The position numbers and the translations under genes are program-made. The notes under the pieces were generated by a model. The model was given only the letters and a program-made list of their open reading frames with translations, did not search any database and was not told the DNA's origin. Shown here one piece after another: positions 42,157 to 49,672 of a DNA stretch of 64,000 bases; position 1 is the stretch's first letter, and each line of letters starts with the position of its first letter. The stretch is taken from assembly GCA_910577205.1 (NCBI GenBank), contig CAJTMA010000001.1, positions 62,001-126,000 of the forward strand, written 5' to 3'. This DNA is from an uncultured Alphaproteobacteria bacterium. GTDB taxonomy: Bacteria > Pseudomonadota > Alphaproteobacteria > RF32 > CAG-239.

Positions 42157-42304
42157 AGTCTATAAAAGAGCGGGTTTAAATACAGCGTATTTAAAAGATA
42201 TGAAAGAAGCGAAAGGAGTGTTTTTTATAAAAAATTGGTCTAAAAAAAAGCGCAAAAGTCTAAAAACGAAAGAAAAACAGTCTAAAATCCCGCGGCGTGC
42301 TACA
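42157..42304. promoter_or_regulatory. Right end (attR) with three transposase-binding-type sites
   Basis: GTCTAAAAA at 42,238-42,246 and 42,258-42,266 and GTCTAAAA at 42,280-42,287, then 17 bases to the CTACA terminus. A weaker GTCTATAAA lies at 42,157. Orientation is opposite to the left-end sites, as required for transposase assembly. Confidence 0.65.
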
Positions 42305-42309
42305 TTATT
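42305..42309. repeat. Right target-site duplication of the prophage (TTATT)
   Basis: TTATT directly after the CTACA terminus, the partner of 7733-7737. Confidence 0.85.
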
Positions 42310-42343
42310 TGTGAGTTCTCACCGGCTTCGTGTAAGACCATAA

Positions 42344-42370
42344 AAAAAAACCCTCCACAAGGGAGGGATT
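42344..42370 (-). terminator. Terminator of tRNA-Arg(ACG)
   Basis: On the minus strand CCCTCC-CTTGT-GGAGGG is followed by nine T, just after the tRNA 3' end. The same stem occurs at 2640-2664. Confidence 0.9.
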
Positions 42371-42375
42371 TTTTA

Positions 42376-42452
42376 TGGCGCACTCGGCGGGGTTCGAACT
42401 CACAACCTTCTGATCCGTAGTCAGATGCTCTATCCAATTGAGCTACGAGTGC
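42376..42452 (-). tRNA. tRNA-Arg(ACG)
   Basis: 77 bases. The acceptor GCACTCG pairs with CGAGTGC, then G and CCA. The D-arm is GCTC/GAGC, and the anticodon stem TCTGA/TCAGA holds the loop CTACGGA (anticodon ACG). The T-arm is intact (GTGAG-TTCGAAC-CCCGC region). Confidence 0.95.
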
Positions 42453-42474
42453 ATCGTTTCACTTAACAGATGTC

Positions 42475-42503
42475 TTAATAAACCGATTTAAAAAATATTG
42501 CAA
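42475..42503 (-). promoter_or_regulatory. Candidate promoter of tRNA-Arg
   Basis: On the minus strand TTGCAA (42,503-42,498), 17 bases, then TATTAA (42,480-42,475), 22 bases before the tRNA 5' end. Confidence 0.5.
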
Positions 42504-42602
42504 GCAAAAAATTACCTAATTTAAAAGATTTTTAATCTATTTTGCCTATGCTGATGACAATTTCGATATGTATTACGGATTAAACACTAAATTTTCATGA
42601 TT

Positions 42603-42625
42603 TTTTGTAAAATTGCTTTACAAAA
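42603..42625. promoter_or_regulatory. Perfect 9-bp inverted repeat upstream of the lipoprotein gene
   Basis: TTTTGTAAA-ATTGC-TTTACAAAA, 62 bases before the lipoprotein ATG. It is a symmetric dyad without a T-run, so it could be an operator. Confidence 0.4.
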
Positions 42626-42686
42626 TGCAAGTTTAGTGTCAAAACGAATATGTTATAACACAGGTTTCAAAAAGGTATTTTGACAA

Positions 42687-43814
42687 ATGAAAAAAACAGG
42701 TCTTACATTGTCGTTTATTTCCGGTTCGTTGCTCATGTTAGGCGGATGCGCATTCAGTTCAGACGCATTATTTCCGTCTTTGGTCGGCTCTAGTTCTCAG
42801 GAAGCATATAATGCTGAAAAGAACGGTATCGACAGCGCTGATTTGCCAATGCTTGGCTCTTCCAGCTTTGAACCGTTAGAAGTTTCTAAAGGCGGCGATA
42901 CAGGCACTTTTGTCGGACAGAAAGTCATTTCTTTCCGCAATGAGTTAACCCAATTGCAAAATGCCATTCGGACAAACAACTCCGAGTTACAAAAAATCCG
43001 GACTGCCGTCATCAGCAATGCCAGCCAGTATCACAAAACAGTTGGCGCTATCGAAGCTAAATTACAAGTCGGCACAACCCCCGGCAATCCGCAAATGTAT
43101 GCTTTGTTGCAAAGCGCACAAAACAATGTTCAGCAGATGAACGTTAACAGCAATGCTCTGCAACAATTATCTGCCCGTGTCACATCGGACGCTTCCGTTG
43201 TTAATAACCTGTTAGATTCTATTCGCGCAACATTCAGTATTTCCGGGGCTGTCGATGAAGACCACCGCCAGTTAAGAATTTTGCAGAATGAAACGAATCA
43301 GACAGCTATTTTGATTAACAGCTTGTTGAACGAAGTTAACAGCGATGTTTCCCGCCAGATTCAGTATAATGAAACAGCTAACAGCAATATTGTTCAATTA
43401 GACTCTGCTATTAAACGCGGCAGCTATGGCGTTAGTAATGTTCCACTTAGCGCACCAATGCCGGTAATTACTTCCGCAAGCAGAACTGCTCCGGCTTCTT
43501 TTAATGCCGATAACACTGCAGTTGCCGGAAAACCTTTGTTTGTTGCCAAATTTAATAAAGGCAATGTCAATTATAAGGATGGCTTACGCCGGGCGGTTAA
43601 TGCTGCAAAAGCTAAAAAAGCCAATGTCGTTTTTGAGGTTGTTGCGGTTACGCCGATTAGCGGCGGCGCTTCTGCCCGCAGTAATGCACAGAATCAGGCA
43701 ACAACCATCTTTCAGGAAATCGTTAATATGGGGGTAAATGCTGAAAGAGTATCACTTTCTTCTCGCACCAATGCCGAGGCTTCCTCTCCTGAAGTTCAGA
43801 TTTTCGTAAGATAA
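42687..43814 (+). CDS. Outer-membrane-type lipoprotein with OmpA-like C-terminus
   Basis: 375 aa. A signal peptide with lipobox LGGC (Cys about 21) is followed by long helical, Asn/Gln/Ser-rich segments (about 75-230) likely to be coiled coils. The C-terminal 110 residues (KPLFVAKFNKGNVNYKDGLR, then NAERVSLSSRTN) have the shape of an OmpA-family peptidoglycan-binding domain. It may tie the outer membrane to the wall. Monocistronic, with its own terminator. Confidence 0.75.
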   Translation: MKKTGLTLSFISGSLLMLGGCAFSSDALFPSLVGSSSQEAYNAEKNGIDSADLPMLGSSSFEPLEVSKGGDTGTFVGQKVISFRNELTQLQNAIRTNNSELQKIRTAVISNASQYHKTVGAIEAKLQVGTTPGNPQMYALLQSAQNNVQQMNVNSNALQQLSARVTSDASVVNNLLDSIRATFSISGAVDEDHRQLRILQNETNQTAILINSLLNEVNSDVSRQIQYNETANSNIVQLDSAIKRGSYGVSNVPLSAPMPVITSASRTAPASFNADNTAVAGKPLFVAKFNKGNVNYKDGLRRAVNAAKAKKANVVFEVVAVTPISGGASARSNAQNQATTIFQEIVNMGVNAERVSLSSRTNAEASSPEVQIFVR

Positions 43815-43821
43815 AACAAAA

Positions 43822-43853
43822 AACAGGTTCCTTAAAGGGAACCTATTTTTTTA
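43822..43853. terminator. Bidirectional terminator
   Basis: AGGTTCC-TTAAA-GGGAACCT with A-rich left and T-rich right flanks. It serves the lipoprotein gene and the convergent 64-aa gene. Confidence 0.85.
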
Positions 43854-44026
43854 GCTAATTTGCGCAAACGATGACGCGCCAGATAAAGAATAATTACAGC
43901 ACATAAAAGCGTAAACGCCAAACAGGAACGGTTATCACTAACAAACAACGGCTCACTGAATGTGCAAGATGTGACCAATAGCGGAAGCAGCAAAAGCCAT
44001 AATCTTCCATAGAAATGTGTTTTCAT
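43832..44026 (-). CDS. Small membrane/lipoprotein-like protein (64 aa)
   Basis: A signal-like start MKTHFYGRLWLLLLPLLVTS leads to Cys21 (lipobox LVTSC). A second hydrophobic helix (about 36-50, CLAFTLLCAVIILYL) and a basic C-terminus follow. It could be a lipoprotein or a two-TM inner-membrane protein. No family is recognised. Confidence 0.5.
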   Translation of the reverse strand: MKTHFYGRLWLLLLPLLVTSCTFSEPLFVSDNRSCLAFTLLCAVIILYLARHRLRKLAKKIGSL

Positions 44027-44191
44027 AATTATGATTATTAAAAATAAATATCGTGTTTTGAGTATAGTGGAAATTAGCTAATAGTCAAAAGAATACGGCA
44101 TTATATGTAAAAGCTGCAATTCAGATAAAAAATATTTGACAAGATGCATTTGTTTATCTATATTCGGTTTTGTTCTCGAAAGAGAATTATG

Positions 44192-44220
44192 ATTATTATG
44201 GGGTTGTAGCTCAGTTGGGA
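44192..44220 (+). repeat. Partial 5' copy of tRNA-Ala(GGC)
   Basis: 29 bases (ATTATTA, then the first 21 bases of the tRNA) that repeat 44,356-44,384 with one difference. The copy breaks off in the D-loop. About 140 bases of unrelated sequence separate it from the intact gene. Confidence 0.85.
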
Positions 44221-44363
44221 TGGCTAAGCAAAAATAACAACCGCTTGTTATTTTTGTCTGTAACATCTTGACTACCTTAATGAGCAAGGGAACGACAGTG
44301 ACCGTTGCGAATTTAGGTACTCAAGGCGCTTGAGGAGCGCTCGACCAGGAAAAATATTATTAC
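44221..44363. other. Insert between partial and complete tRNA-Ala copies
   Basis: It holds a perfect 12-bp hairpin (CAAAAATAACAA-CCGC-TTGTTATTTTTG, 44,229-44,256) and a GC-rich tail with GGCGCTTGAGGAGCGCTC. No gene is seen. It looks like a terminator plus degraded repeat material brought in by the event that duplicated the tRNA start. Confidence 0.5.
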
Positions 44364-44439
<76 letters not shown>

Positions 44440-44445
44440 TAAAAA

Positions 44446-44470
44446 AGCCGTCCATTAGGACGGTTTTTTT
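44446..44470 (+). terminator. Terminator after tRNA-Ala(GGC)
   Basis: CCGTCC-ATTA-GGACGG followed by seven T. Confidence 0.9.
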
Positions 44471-44517
44471 ATGGTTAAACCTGATTTGGGGAGCGAACCC
44501 GGGAGGGCGCGAGCCGA
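44471..44517 (+). repeat. Post-tRNA conserved element, copy 2
   Basis: It starts ATGGTTAAA right after the terminator U-run and matches 7030-7076 at 43 of 47 positions. Read as an ORF it gives 28 codons to TAA near 44,557. The differences are a mix of silent and replacement changes. Confidence 0.7.
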
Positions 44518-44553
44518 TAGAAAACGCCAGAGTAGTGGTGTTGGAACAACAGA

Positions 44554-45045
44554 TTAATCAGGCAATTTAACCAACTTTACTTTTTTTGCGATAATCTTGG
44601 TTATTTCTTCGACATCTTTCTGACTGACAATCTCATACAACGGGATTGAGAACGCGGTAAATTCCCCATTATGGCGCTGCAGAAAATTATATTTATAGTT
44701 AATTCCAACCTTAGGAATTAAGGCTATAATTTTCAATTTATGAAAGCAACAACGGACTATTCTTTCTTCCGCGTGAGAGATATCTTTCCAAGCCAGCGGT
44801 TCGCAGTGGTCAATTGTGATTGTTTTATCATTTATGACAGCTAATCTTTGCGGCAAAAGGTATTTATAACTCCAAACCAACCATGAAAAGATTGCGACGT
44901 CCCACAAAACCTGCGTTTGCCACCAAAAAAGCAGACAGCCGCATTTAATACTGATATAGATTAGCATAATCAATAATGCCGTATTCAACATAAACCACGG
45001 ATTAATTTTATCAAAATGATAATAAAAAATTTTCTCGGTTTTCAT
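44554..45045 (-). CDS. Membrane protein with two N-terminal TM helices and PH-like cytoplasmic domain
   Basis: 163 aa. Hydrophobic helices lie at about 17-37 and 43-63 (FMLNTALLIMLIYISIKCG; VAIFSWLVWSYKYLL). The rest (VINDKTITIDHCEPLAWKDI onward) resembles bacterial PH/YcxB-like beta domains. GAGGAG precedes ATG 45045. Function unknown. Confidence 0.6.
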   Translation of the reverse strand: MKTEKIFYYHFDKINPWFMLNTALLIMLIYISIKCGCLLFWWQTQVLWDVAIFSWLVWSYKYLLPQRLAVINDKTITIDHCEPLAWKDISHAEERIVRCCFHKLKIIALIPKVGINYKYNFLQRHNGEFTAFSIPLYEIVSQKDVEEITKIIAKKVKLVKLPD

Positions 45046-45484
45046 GGGCTTTCTCCTCGAATAATTACAGTGTAACACTTAGAGCAAACTCTAAGTCAAG
45101 AAGAATATTTGTTAATACAGACTGAGTATCCTGTGATGACATCGGTGGGAGGCGGGAGATGGGTGATGAAAGTTGGGAAGTGAGAGTTGAGGGATGAGAA
45201 GACGAGTGTTGAGAGATGAGGTTGGGAGAATAACACCCCATGTTGAGGTTAAACCTAAAAATCCAAATTTTAAACAACAGATTACAGATATTACTGCTGT
45301 ATTGATATGACGTTTCGCCATGTTGTTCTTCAACATAACCGCGTGAAGCAAGGGGCTACGAAATAGCCGAGGGGATGTTTTGCTGCGCCTATTAATATGA
45401 CAGCGTAGAGCGAGCGGCAATGGGTTAGCCGTGAAGGATGGCGTGGAGCGAGTGGTTAGGAAATAAGCTCATTGCCGGAGAAGA
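45046..45484. other. Gene-free stretch with purine-rich tandem repeat
   Basis: 45,145-45,232 is almost only G, A and T, with repeats such as TTGAGGGATGAG and TTGAGAGATGAG. From 45,340 to 45,480 lie GC-rich palindromic pieces (GGCTACGAAATAGCC; GTGGAGCGAGTGG). Reverse-strand frames of 70-100 codons are low-complexity Ser/Pro products and are not called. Confidence 0.6.
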
Positions 45485-45952
45485 TTAAGAATCGCCCGGG
45501 AGGCGGTGAACAGTGCTTTTGCAGCCTTTAGCCCAAGACATCAGCAGTTCTGGTTGACCGGTTTGCCCATCAGTTTGTTCACGGATAATTTTAAAGCCAC
45601 CACGATGATAAAAAGCTATTGCCGGGCGGTTAGCGGCATAAACATTCAGAGAAGCTGACGAGCGATGCCGGAGCGCATAGCGCAGCAGCTTTGTTCCAAT
45701 ACGGCGAGAACGGCAATTTTCATTAACAAACAAAGCTCCGACAAAATCACCTGGCAACAGGCTGATAAACCCTTTAGTTTTGTGCTTGTCTACAAAAACA
45801 TATGTTTCGGCCAAATCAGTTAACATTTGCCGAACCAAATCGACATTATTTTCCCAATGGCTGGCAGGAATATAAGGGTGAGCCTGCTTCGTATTTTGAA
45901 ACCATAAGTTCAAAATAACAGGAATGTCTGCTGCTTTTAAGGGGCGAATCAT
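45485..45952 (-). CDS. GNAT-family acetyltransferase
   Basis: 155 aa from ATG 45952; a TTG four codons upstream is less likely. The acetyl-CoA site follows FVGALFVNENCRSRRIGTKL, close to the R/Q-x-x-G-x-G/A motif. The strand SASLNVYAANRPAIAFYHRG and the FYHRGGF end are characteristic of the YjaB/YiaC-like branch. The substrate is unknown; these often acetylate small molecules or protein N-termini. Confidence 0.85.
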   Translation of the reverse strand: MIRPLKAADIPVILNLWFQNTKQAHPYIPASHWENNVDLVRQMLTDLAETYVFVDKHKTKGFISLLPGDFVGALFVNENCRSRRIGTKLLRYALRHRSSASLNVYAANRPAIAFYHRGGFKIIREQTDGQTGQPELLMSWAKGCKSTVHRLPGDS

Positions 45953-46176
45953 ATTTGTTTCCAATAACGTTATAAGCAGATTATTATTAGCGGCAAAGCA
46001 GTTAATATTTTCTTGCCGACAATAAATTAACTGTCTTTTTGCTTTTGACTCATTATTGAGGAAAAGATATAGCTTTCTCCTTAGCTGTATTTCTTTATAT
46101 TACACACAAATACAACTTGTGTCATACAACATCATGTCGACTAGTAGCTATGTCCGTACTGATTGAGTTCAATCAA

Positions 46177-46205
46177 TTGACAAAATTCATAGAACATATT
46201 AATTT
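46177..46205 (+). promoter_or_regulatory. Candidate promoter of the 108-aa membrane protein gene
   Basis: TTGACA (46,177-46,182), 17 bases, TAATTT (46,200-46,205), 36 bases before the ATG. Confidence 0.5.
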
Positions 46206-46241
46206 TTGCTTAAAGTTCTAATTATTAAATCTCTATAATTT

Positions 46242-46568
46242 ATGGAAACAATTTTTATTATTTCGTTCATTGTGCTGTGTTTCAGCGCAATGATTCTCTT
46301 AGAGGTCAACGACAGTAACAAAACGTGGCAAATGATTGTCTGGCGGTTGTTATTTGTACTTTCAACTCTCGGCAGCGGTATATCTTTTGTCTTTGTTCTT
46401 ACCTCTAAATATGACTTTCATATTTGGGAATGTTTCTTACCTCTTATCGGCCTTGCAATTCTCAGCCTTTTAGGTGCTGTTATGTTTTACTGTATTTTAG
46501 GCCTCATTGCATGGATTTTCGGCACAAAATCATATATTTACATTGACTATCTGACCGGACAACATTAA
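46242..46568 (+). CDS. Small multi-TM membrane protein
   Basis: 108 aa with three predicted TM helices (about 3-20, 32-54 and 62-92). It has no motif that I recognise. Transcribed alone, between a TTGACA promoter and the terminator it shares with parE. Confidence 0.6.
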   Translation: METIFIISFIVLCFSAMILLEVNDSNKTWQMIVWRLLFVLSTLGSGISFVFVLTSKYDFHIWECFLPLIGLAILSLLGAVMFYCILGLIAWIFGTKSYIYIDYLTGQH

Positions 46569-46569
46569 C

Positions 46570-46604
46570 AAAACCCTCTCGGAGCTTTCCGAGAGGGTTT
46601 TGTT
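46570..46604. terminator. Bidirectional terminator between the 108-aa gene and parE
   Basis: AACCCTCTCGGA-GCTT-TCCGAGAGGGTT followed by TTGTTTT; perfect 12-bp stem between convergent genes. Confidence 0.93.
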
Positions 46605-48593
46605 TTAAATATCCAAATCGTCAACAAACTTAGCCCGTTCGATAATGAATTTAAAGCGGGTTTCGGGGTTCTTGCCCATCAGGCGCTCGACTTGACGGCG
46701 GGTTTCAAAGCATTCTTCTTTGCCCTCTTCGGTATTCGGCGTCGGGATAACCACGCGCAACAACGTGCGTTTGTTTTTATCCATGGTGGTTTCTTTCAGC
46801 TGAATAGCGCTCATTTCGCCCAAACCTTTAAAGCGGCTGATATCCGGACGGGTGTTGCCTTTAACTTCTTTTTTGAGGATACGGTCTTTATCCTCATCAT
46901 CAATCGCATAAAAGTTTTTATTGCCGACCACGATTTTATACAGCGGCGGAGTGGCAATATAAAGGTGTCCGTTTTCAATCAGTTTCGGCATTTGCTGATA
47001 GAAGAACGTCATCAACAGCGAGGCAATATGCGCACCGTCGACGTCCGCATCGGTCATGATAATGATTTTTTCATAACGCAGATTTTCTTCTTTATAATTA
47101 TCTTTAATCCCGCAGCCCAGAGCTTCTATCATATCTTTGATTTCTTGGTTCTGGGTGATTTTATCAAGCGAAGCGCTGGCCACGTTCAAAATCTTACCGC
47201 GCAAAGGCAGAATCGCCTGCGTGAAACGGTCACGCCCCTGCTTGGCAGAACCACCTGCCGAATCACCCTCAACGATGAAAATTTCAGTATTTTCAGCTGA
47301 AGCCTGCGAACAGTCTGCCAGTTTTCCCGGCAAGCGCAGTTTTTTAGTCGGGGTTTTGCGATTTTGGATTTTTTCTTCTTTTTTCTTTTTGCGGCTTTCG
47401 GCACGTTCGATAACATATTCTAACAGCGCTGTGGCGTTTTCTTTATCCGAGCTCAACCAGTGGTCAAAGGTATCTTTAACCGCCTGTTCGACCAAACGAA
47501 TCGCCTTGGTGGAAGTCAGCTTATCCTTAGTTTGTCCTTGGAACTGCGGATCACGGATAAAGACAGACAGCATAATACAGGCATCGCTTAACAAATCTTC
47601 AGCCGTAACGGAAGCGGCTTTTTTGATATTTGCCATTTCACCATATTCTTTTAAGCTGCGCACTAAAGCCGAGCGGAAACCCATTTCATGAGTACCGCCG
47701 TCCGGGGTTATAACCGTATTGCAGTAAGAATAGCAAAAACCGTTTTCATCTTCCGGCCAAGTGACAGCCCACTCAACGCGCCCTTCGTCATTTGACAATT
47801 CGGCATCGCCGGAGAAAGGCATACGGTTAATGGTCGCGCGAGCGCCAAGCTGATAGTTCAGGAAGTCAAGCAAGCCATTGGGGTAATGCAGTTCGGCCTC
47901 TGTCGGGGTCTGGTCGCCCTCGCCCAGAATTTCCGGAGCGCATTTCCAGTTAATGAAAATCCCTTTAAACAGGAAAGCTTTAGAGCGCGCCATGCGGTAA
48001 ACGCGGTTTGGATTCAATTGCGGATTAGATGAAAAAATCTCGGAATCCGGCAAAAAGGTGATAGAAGTTCCGCGGCGGTTAGGGGCGTTGCCGATTAATT
48101 CCATGGCGGAAGTCGGCTTGCCTTTGGCATAAGTCTGACGATAAAGTTTTTTATCGCGGGCAATCTCAACAACCAAGGATGACGACAGGGCGTTCACCAC
48201 AGACAAGCCCACGCCGTGCAAACCGCCGGAAACCTTATAAGCACCGCCGCCAAACTTTCCGCCGGAGTGGAGCATGGTTAAAATAACTTCCAGCGCGGAC
48301 ATATTCGGATATTTGGGGTGAGGGTCGACAGGAATACCGCGGCCGTTATCAGTAATGGTGACCGAATAATCGGCATTCATTCTGACTTCAATCCGGTTGG
48401 CATAGCCGGCAACGGCCTCGTCCATAGAGTTATCAAGGATTTCTGCCACCAGGTGGTGCAGCGCCTGGCTGTCGGTGCCGCCGATATACATACCCGGGCG
48501 GGCGCGGACGGCTTCAAGGCCTTCCAAGACCTGAATATCCTGTGCCGAATAGGTTTCCTGTTTCGGCGAGGTGCTTTCAAATAAATCTGACAT
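46605..48593 (-). CDS. parE: DNA topoisomerase IV subunit B
   Basis: 662 aa. The GHKL ATPase domain has VRARPGMYIGG, EILDNSMDEAVAG, the lid SGGLHGVGLSVVNAL, and DNGRGIPV. The TOPRIM region has EIFIVEGDSAGGSAKQ and IIMTDADVDGAHI. The C-terminus ends RQVERLMGKNPETRF. ParE rather than GyrB is supported by the YIGGTDSQALHHLVAEI block and the shorter length. With ParC it decatenates chromosomes. Monocistronic here. Confidence 0.92.
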   Translation of the reverse strand: MSDLFESTSPKQETYSAQDIQVLEGLEAVRARPGMYIGGTDSQALHHLVAEILDNSMDEAVAGYANRIEVRMNADYSVTITDNGRGIPVDPHPKYPNMSALEVILTMLHSGGKFGGGAYKVSGGLHGVGLSVVNALSSSLVVEIARDKKLYRQTYAKGKPTSAMELIGNAPNRRGTSITFLPDSEIFSSNPQLNPNRVYRMARSKAFLFKGIFINWKCAPEILGEGDQTPTEAELHYPNGLLDFLNYQLGARATINRMPFSGDAELSNDEGRVEWAVTWPEDENGFCYSYCNTVITPDGGTHEMGFRSALVRSLKEYGEMANIKKAASVTAEDLLSDACIMLSVFIRDPQFQGQTKDKLTSTKAIRLVEQAVKDTFDHWLSSDKENATALLEYVIERAESRKKKKEEKIQNRKTPTKKLRLPGKLADCSQASAENTEIFIVEGDSAGGSAKQGRDRFTQAILPLRGKILNVASASLDKITQNQEIKDMIEALGCGIKDNYKEENLRYEKIIIMTDADVDGAHIASLLMTFFYQQMPKLIENGHLYIATPPLYKIVVGNKNFYAIDDEDKDRILKKEVKGNTRPDISRFKGLGEMSAIQLKETTMDKNKRTLLRVVIPTPNTEEGKEECFETRRQVERLMGKNPETRFKFIIERAKFVDDLDI

Positions 48594-48698
48594 TTCTTAC
48601 CTTTTAGCTAAAATTTATGTTGTAAAATAAGGCAAAAAGTTAAGTTTTACAAGCCTTAAAAGCGAATCTGTCACAAAAATTTTGCCACAAGCAAAGTC

Positions 48699-48727
48699 TT
48701 GACAAAAGTTTTGCCTGTATCTACACT
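48699..48727 (+). promoter_or_regulatory. Promoter of the 225-aa membrane protein gene
   Basis: TTGACA (48,699-48,704), 17 bases, TACACT (48,722-48,727), about 40 bases before the ATG. No Shine-Dalgarno is seen. Confidence 0.65.
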
Positions 48728-48769
48728 GCGCACATAACTCTAAATTATTTACTTTAAATTATTTTAATT

Positions 48770-49447
48770 ATGAAACCAACAATCACTAACCCAACCATCC
48801 GCAAAACAGCAGCATGGATCAGCAAACACCGTTACGGCTTTTTACAGACTGTCCTTTTTCTCCTGCTGGCTTTAAGCCTGATTTGGCTGGAGGGCAAAGA
48901 ACTCCATAACCTCGCCGAACGCGGTATGTGGACCAGAATTGAAGGCTATGCAAGCGCCTTTTTTATTTCCTCCTTTAGTGTCGGGCTGTTCTTTTCAGAC
49001 GCGTGGCCGAAGTTCAGGGCTTTTAACTGCGCTGTTCTGTTTGGATATCTTTTGGCCATGGTTTGGTGCGCCTACTGGGCAATCTCTTATGTCTTTCCGG
49101 CAATAGCCGCAATCGTGATGACCGCTCTTTATATGGATATTCGGACAGATGACCAACAAACCTCCAAAAAGACCATCATCGCTGCTATTGTCATCTGGTT
49201 TTTCTCAGGTTTTGTCATCAGCATTCTTTTCAGCAAAAGCGGCTATGAAACTGACTTAAAAAATCAGGAATACGCTAATCAAGCTATCGAAATGGCTCCA
49301 ATCAAAGCCGTTGACTGCAAAGACAGCTACATCTACACAGAGGAATACGGTTTGGAAAAGATGTACACCCCCGTGGAAGTACCCAAGGGAAGCAAAGTTC
49401 ACCGTCTGCCACTGGGAGATGAAGGCGTTTTCATCGTGATTGAGTAA
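48770..49447 (+). CDS. Multi-TM membrane protein of unknown function
   Basis: 225 aa. About four TM helices at 22-43, 62-80, 88-120 and 138-156, then an extracytoplasmic or cytoplasmic C-terminal domain of about 65 residues (DCKDSYIYTEEYGLEKMYTP). No family is recognised. It has its own promoter and terminator. Confidence 0.65.
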   Translation: MKPTITNPTIRKTAAWISKHRYGFLQTVLFLLLALSLIWLEGKELHNLAERGMWTRIEGYASAFFISSFSVGLFFSDAWPKFRAFNCAVLFGYLLAMVWCAYWAISYVFPAIAAIVMTALYMDIRTDDQQTSKKTIIAAIVIWFFSGFVISILFSKSGYETDLKNQEYANQAIEMAPIKAVDCKDSYIYTEEYGLEKMYTPVEVPKGSKVHRLPLGDEGVFIVIE

Positions 49448-49457
49448 ATTGTCAAAA

Positions 49458-49492
49458 GATACGGAATGCAGATTCCGTATCTTTTTTTGTGT
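49458..49492 (+). terminator. Terminator of the 225-aa gene
   Basis: AGATACGGAAT-GCAG-ATTCCGTATCT followed by TTTTTTT; perfect 11-bp stem. Confidence 0.93.
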
Positions 49493-49502
49493 AAAAAATG
49501 CT

Positions 49503-49672
49503 TGCAAATTAGGGAAATAGGAGTTAAAAGGACGATGGAATTAATGGTAATTCCGTTTTTTAACAACAACACACACGCAGACATGGCGGGAAATTCTTAT
49601 GTTTTTCGCTCCGGTGTCTTTAATAAGACCGATAAGTCTGCGGAGGTTTAACCGGAAAAAAGGATTATAAAT
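49503..49672 (+). promoter_or_regulatory. rpsB leader with attenuator-like hairpin and S2-site-like stem
   Basis: A TTGCAA box (49,503) with a weak -10 is followed by GGAATTA-ATGG-TAATTCC then GTTTTTT (49,537-49,561), which looks like a terminator inside the leader. Further on, CTCCG (49,609) pairs with CGGAG (49,641) around an inner GTCTT-TAAT-AAGAC hairpin, just before the rpsB ribosome site. This fits autogenous control by S2. Confidence 0.55.

Larger units (their letters stand above)
7738..42304. mobile_element. Complete Mu-like transposable prophage, 34,567 bp
   Basis: It is bounded by 5'-TGTAG and CTACA-3', the TG...CA type of Mu, and flanked by TTATT on both sides. Inverted clusters of three GTCTAAAA-type sites lie at each end. 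Inside is a near-complete Mu-order gene set from repressor/Ner and MuA/MuB-like genes through head, sheath, baseplate and fibres. All core morphogenesis ORFs are intact, so it may be functional, apart from the missing conventional start codon of the cytosine methyltransferase. Confidence 0.93.

Noticed and set aside
42095..42343. 82-codon frame crossing the right prophage end
   Set aside because: It spans the transposase sites, the terminus and the host flank, so it cannot be an ancestral gene; very Lys-rich because of the GTCTAAAAA sites.
44078..44287. 69-codon reverse-strand frame
   Set aside because: It covers the partial tRNA copy and hairpin in antisense; nothing protein-like.
45112..45420. 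Reverse-strand frames of 70-100 codons rich in Ser and Pro
   Set aside because: They are the translation of the purine-rich tandem repeat; no start signals.
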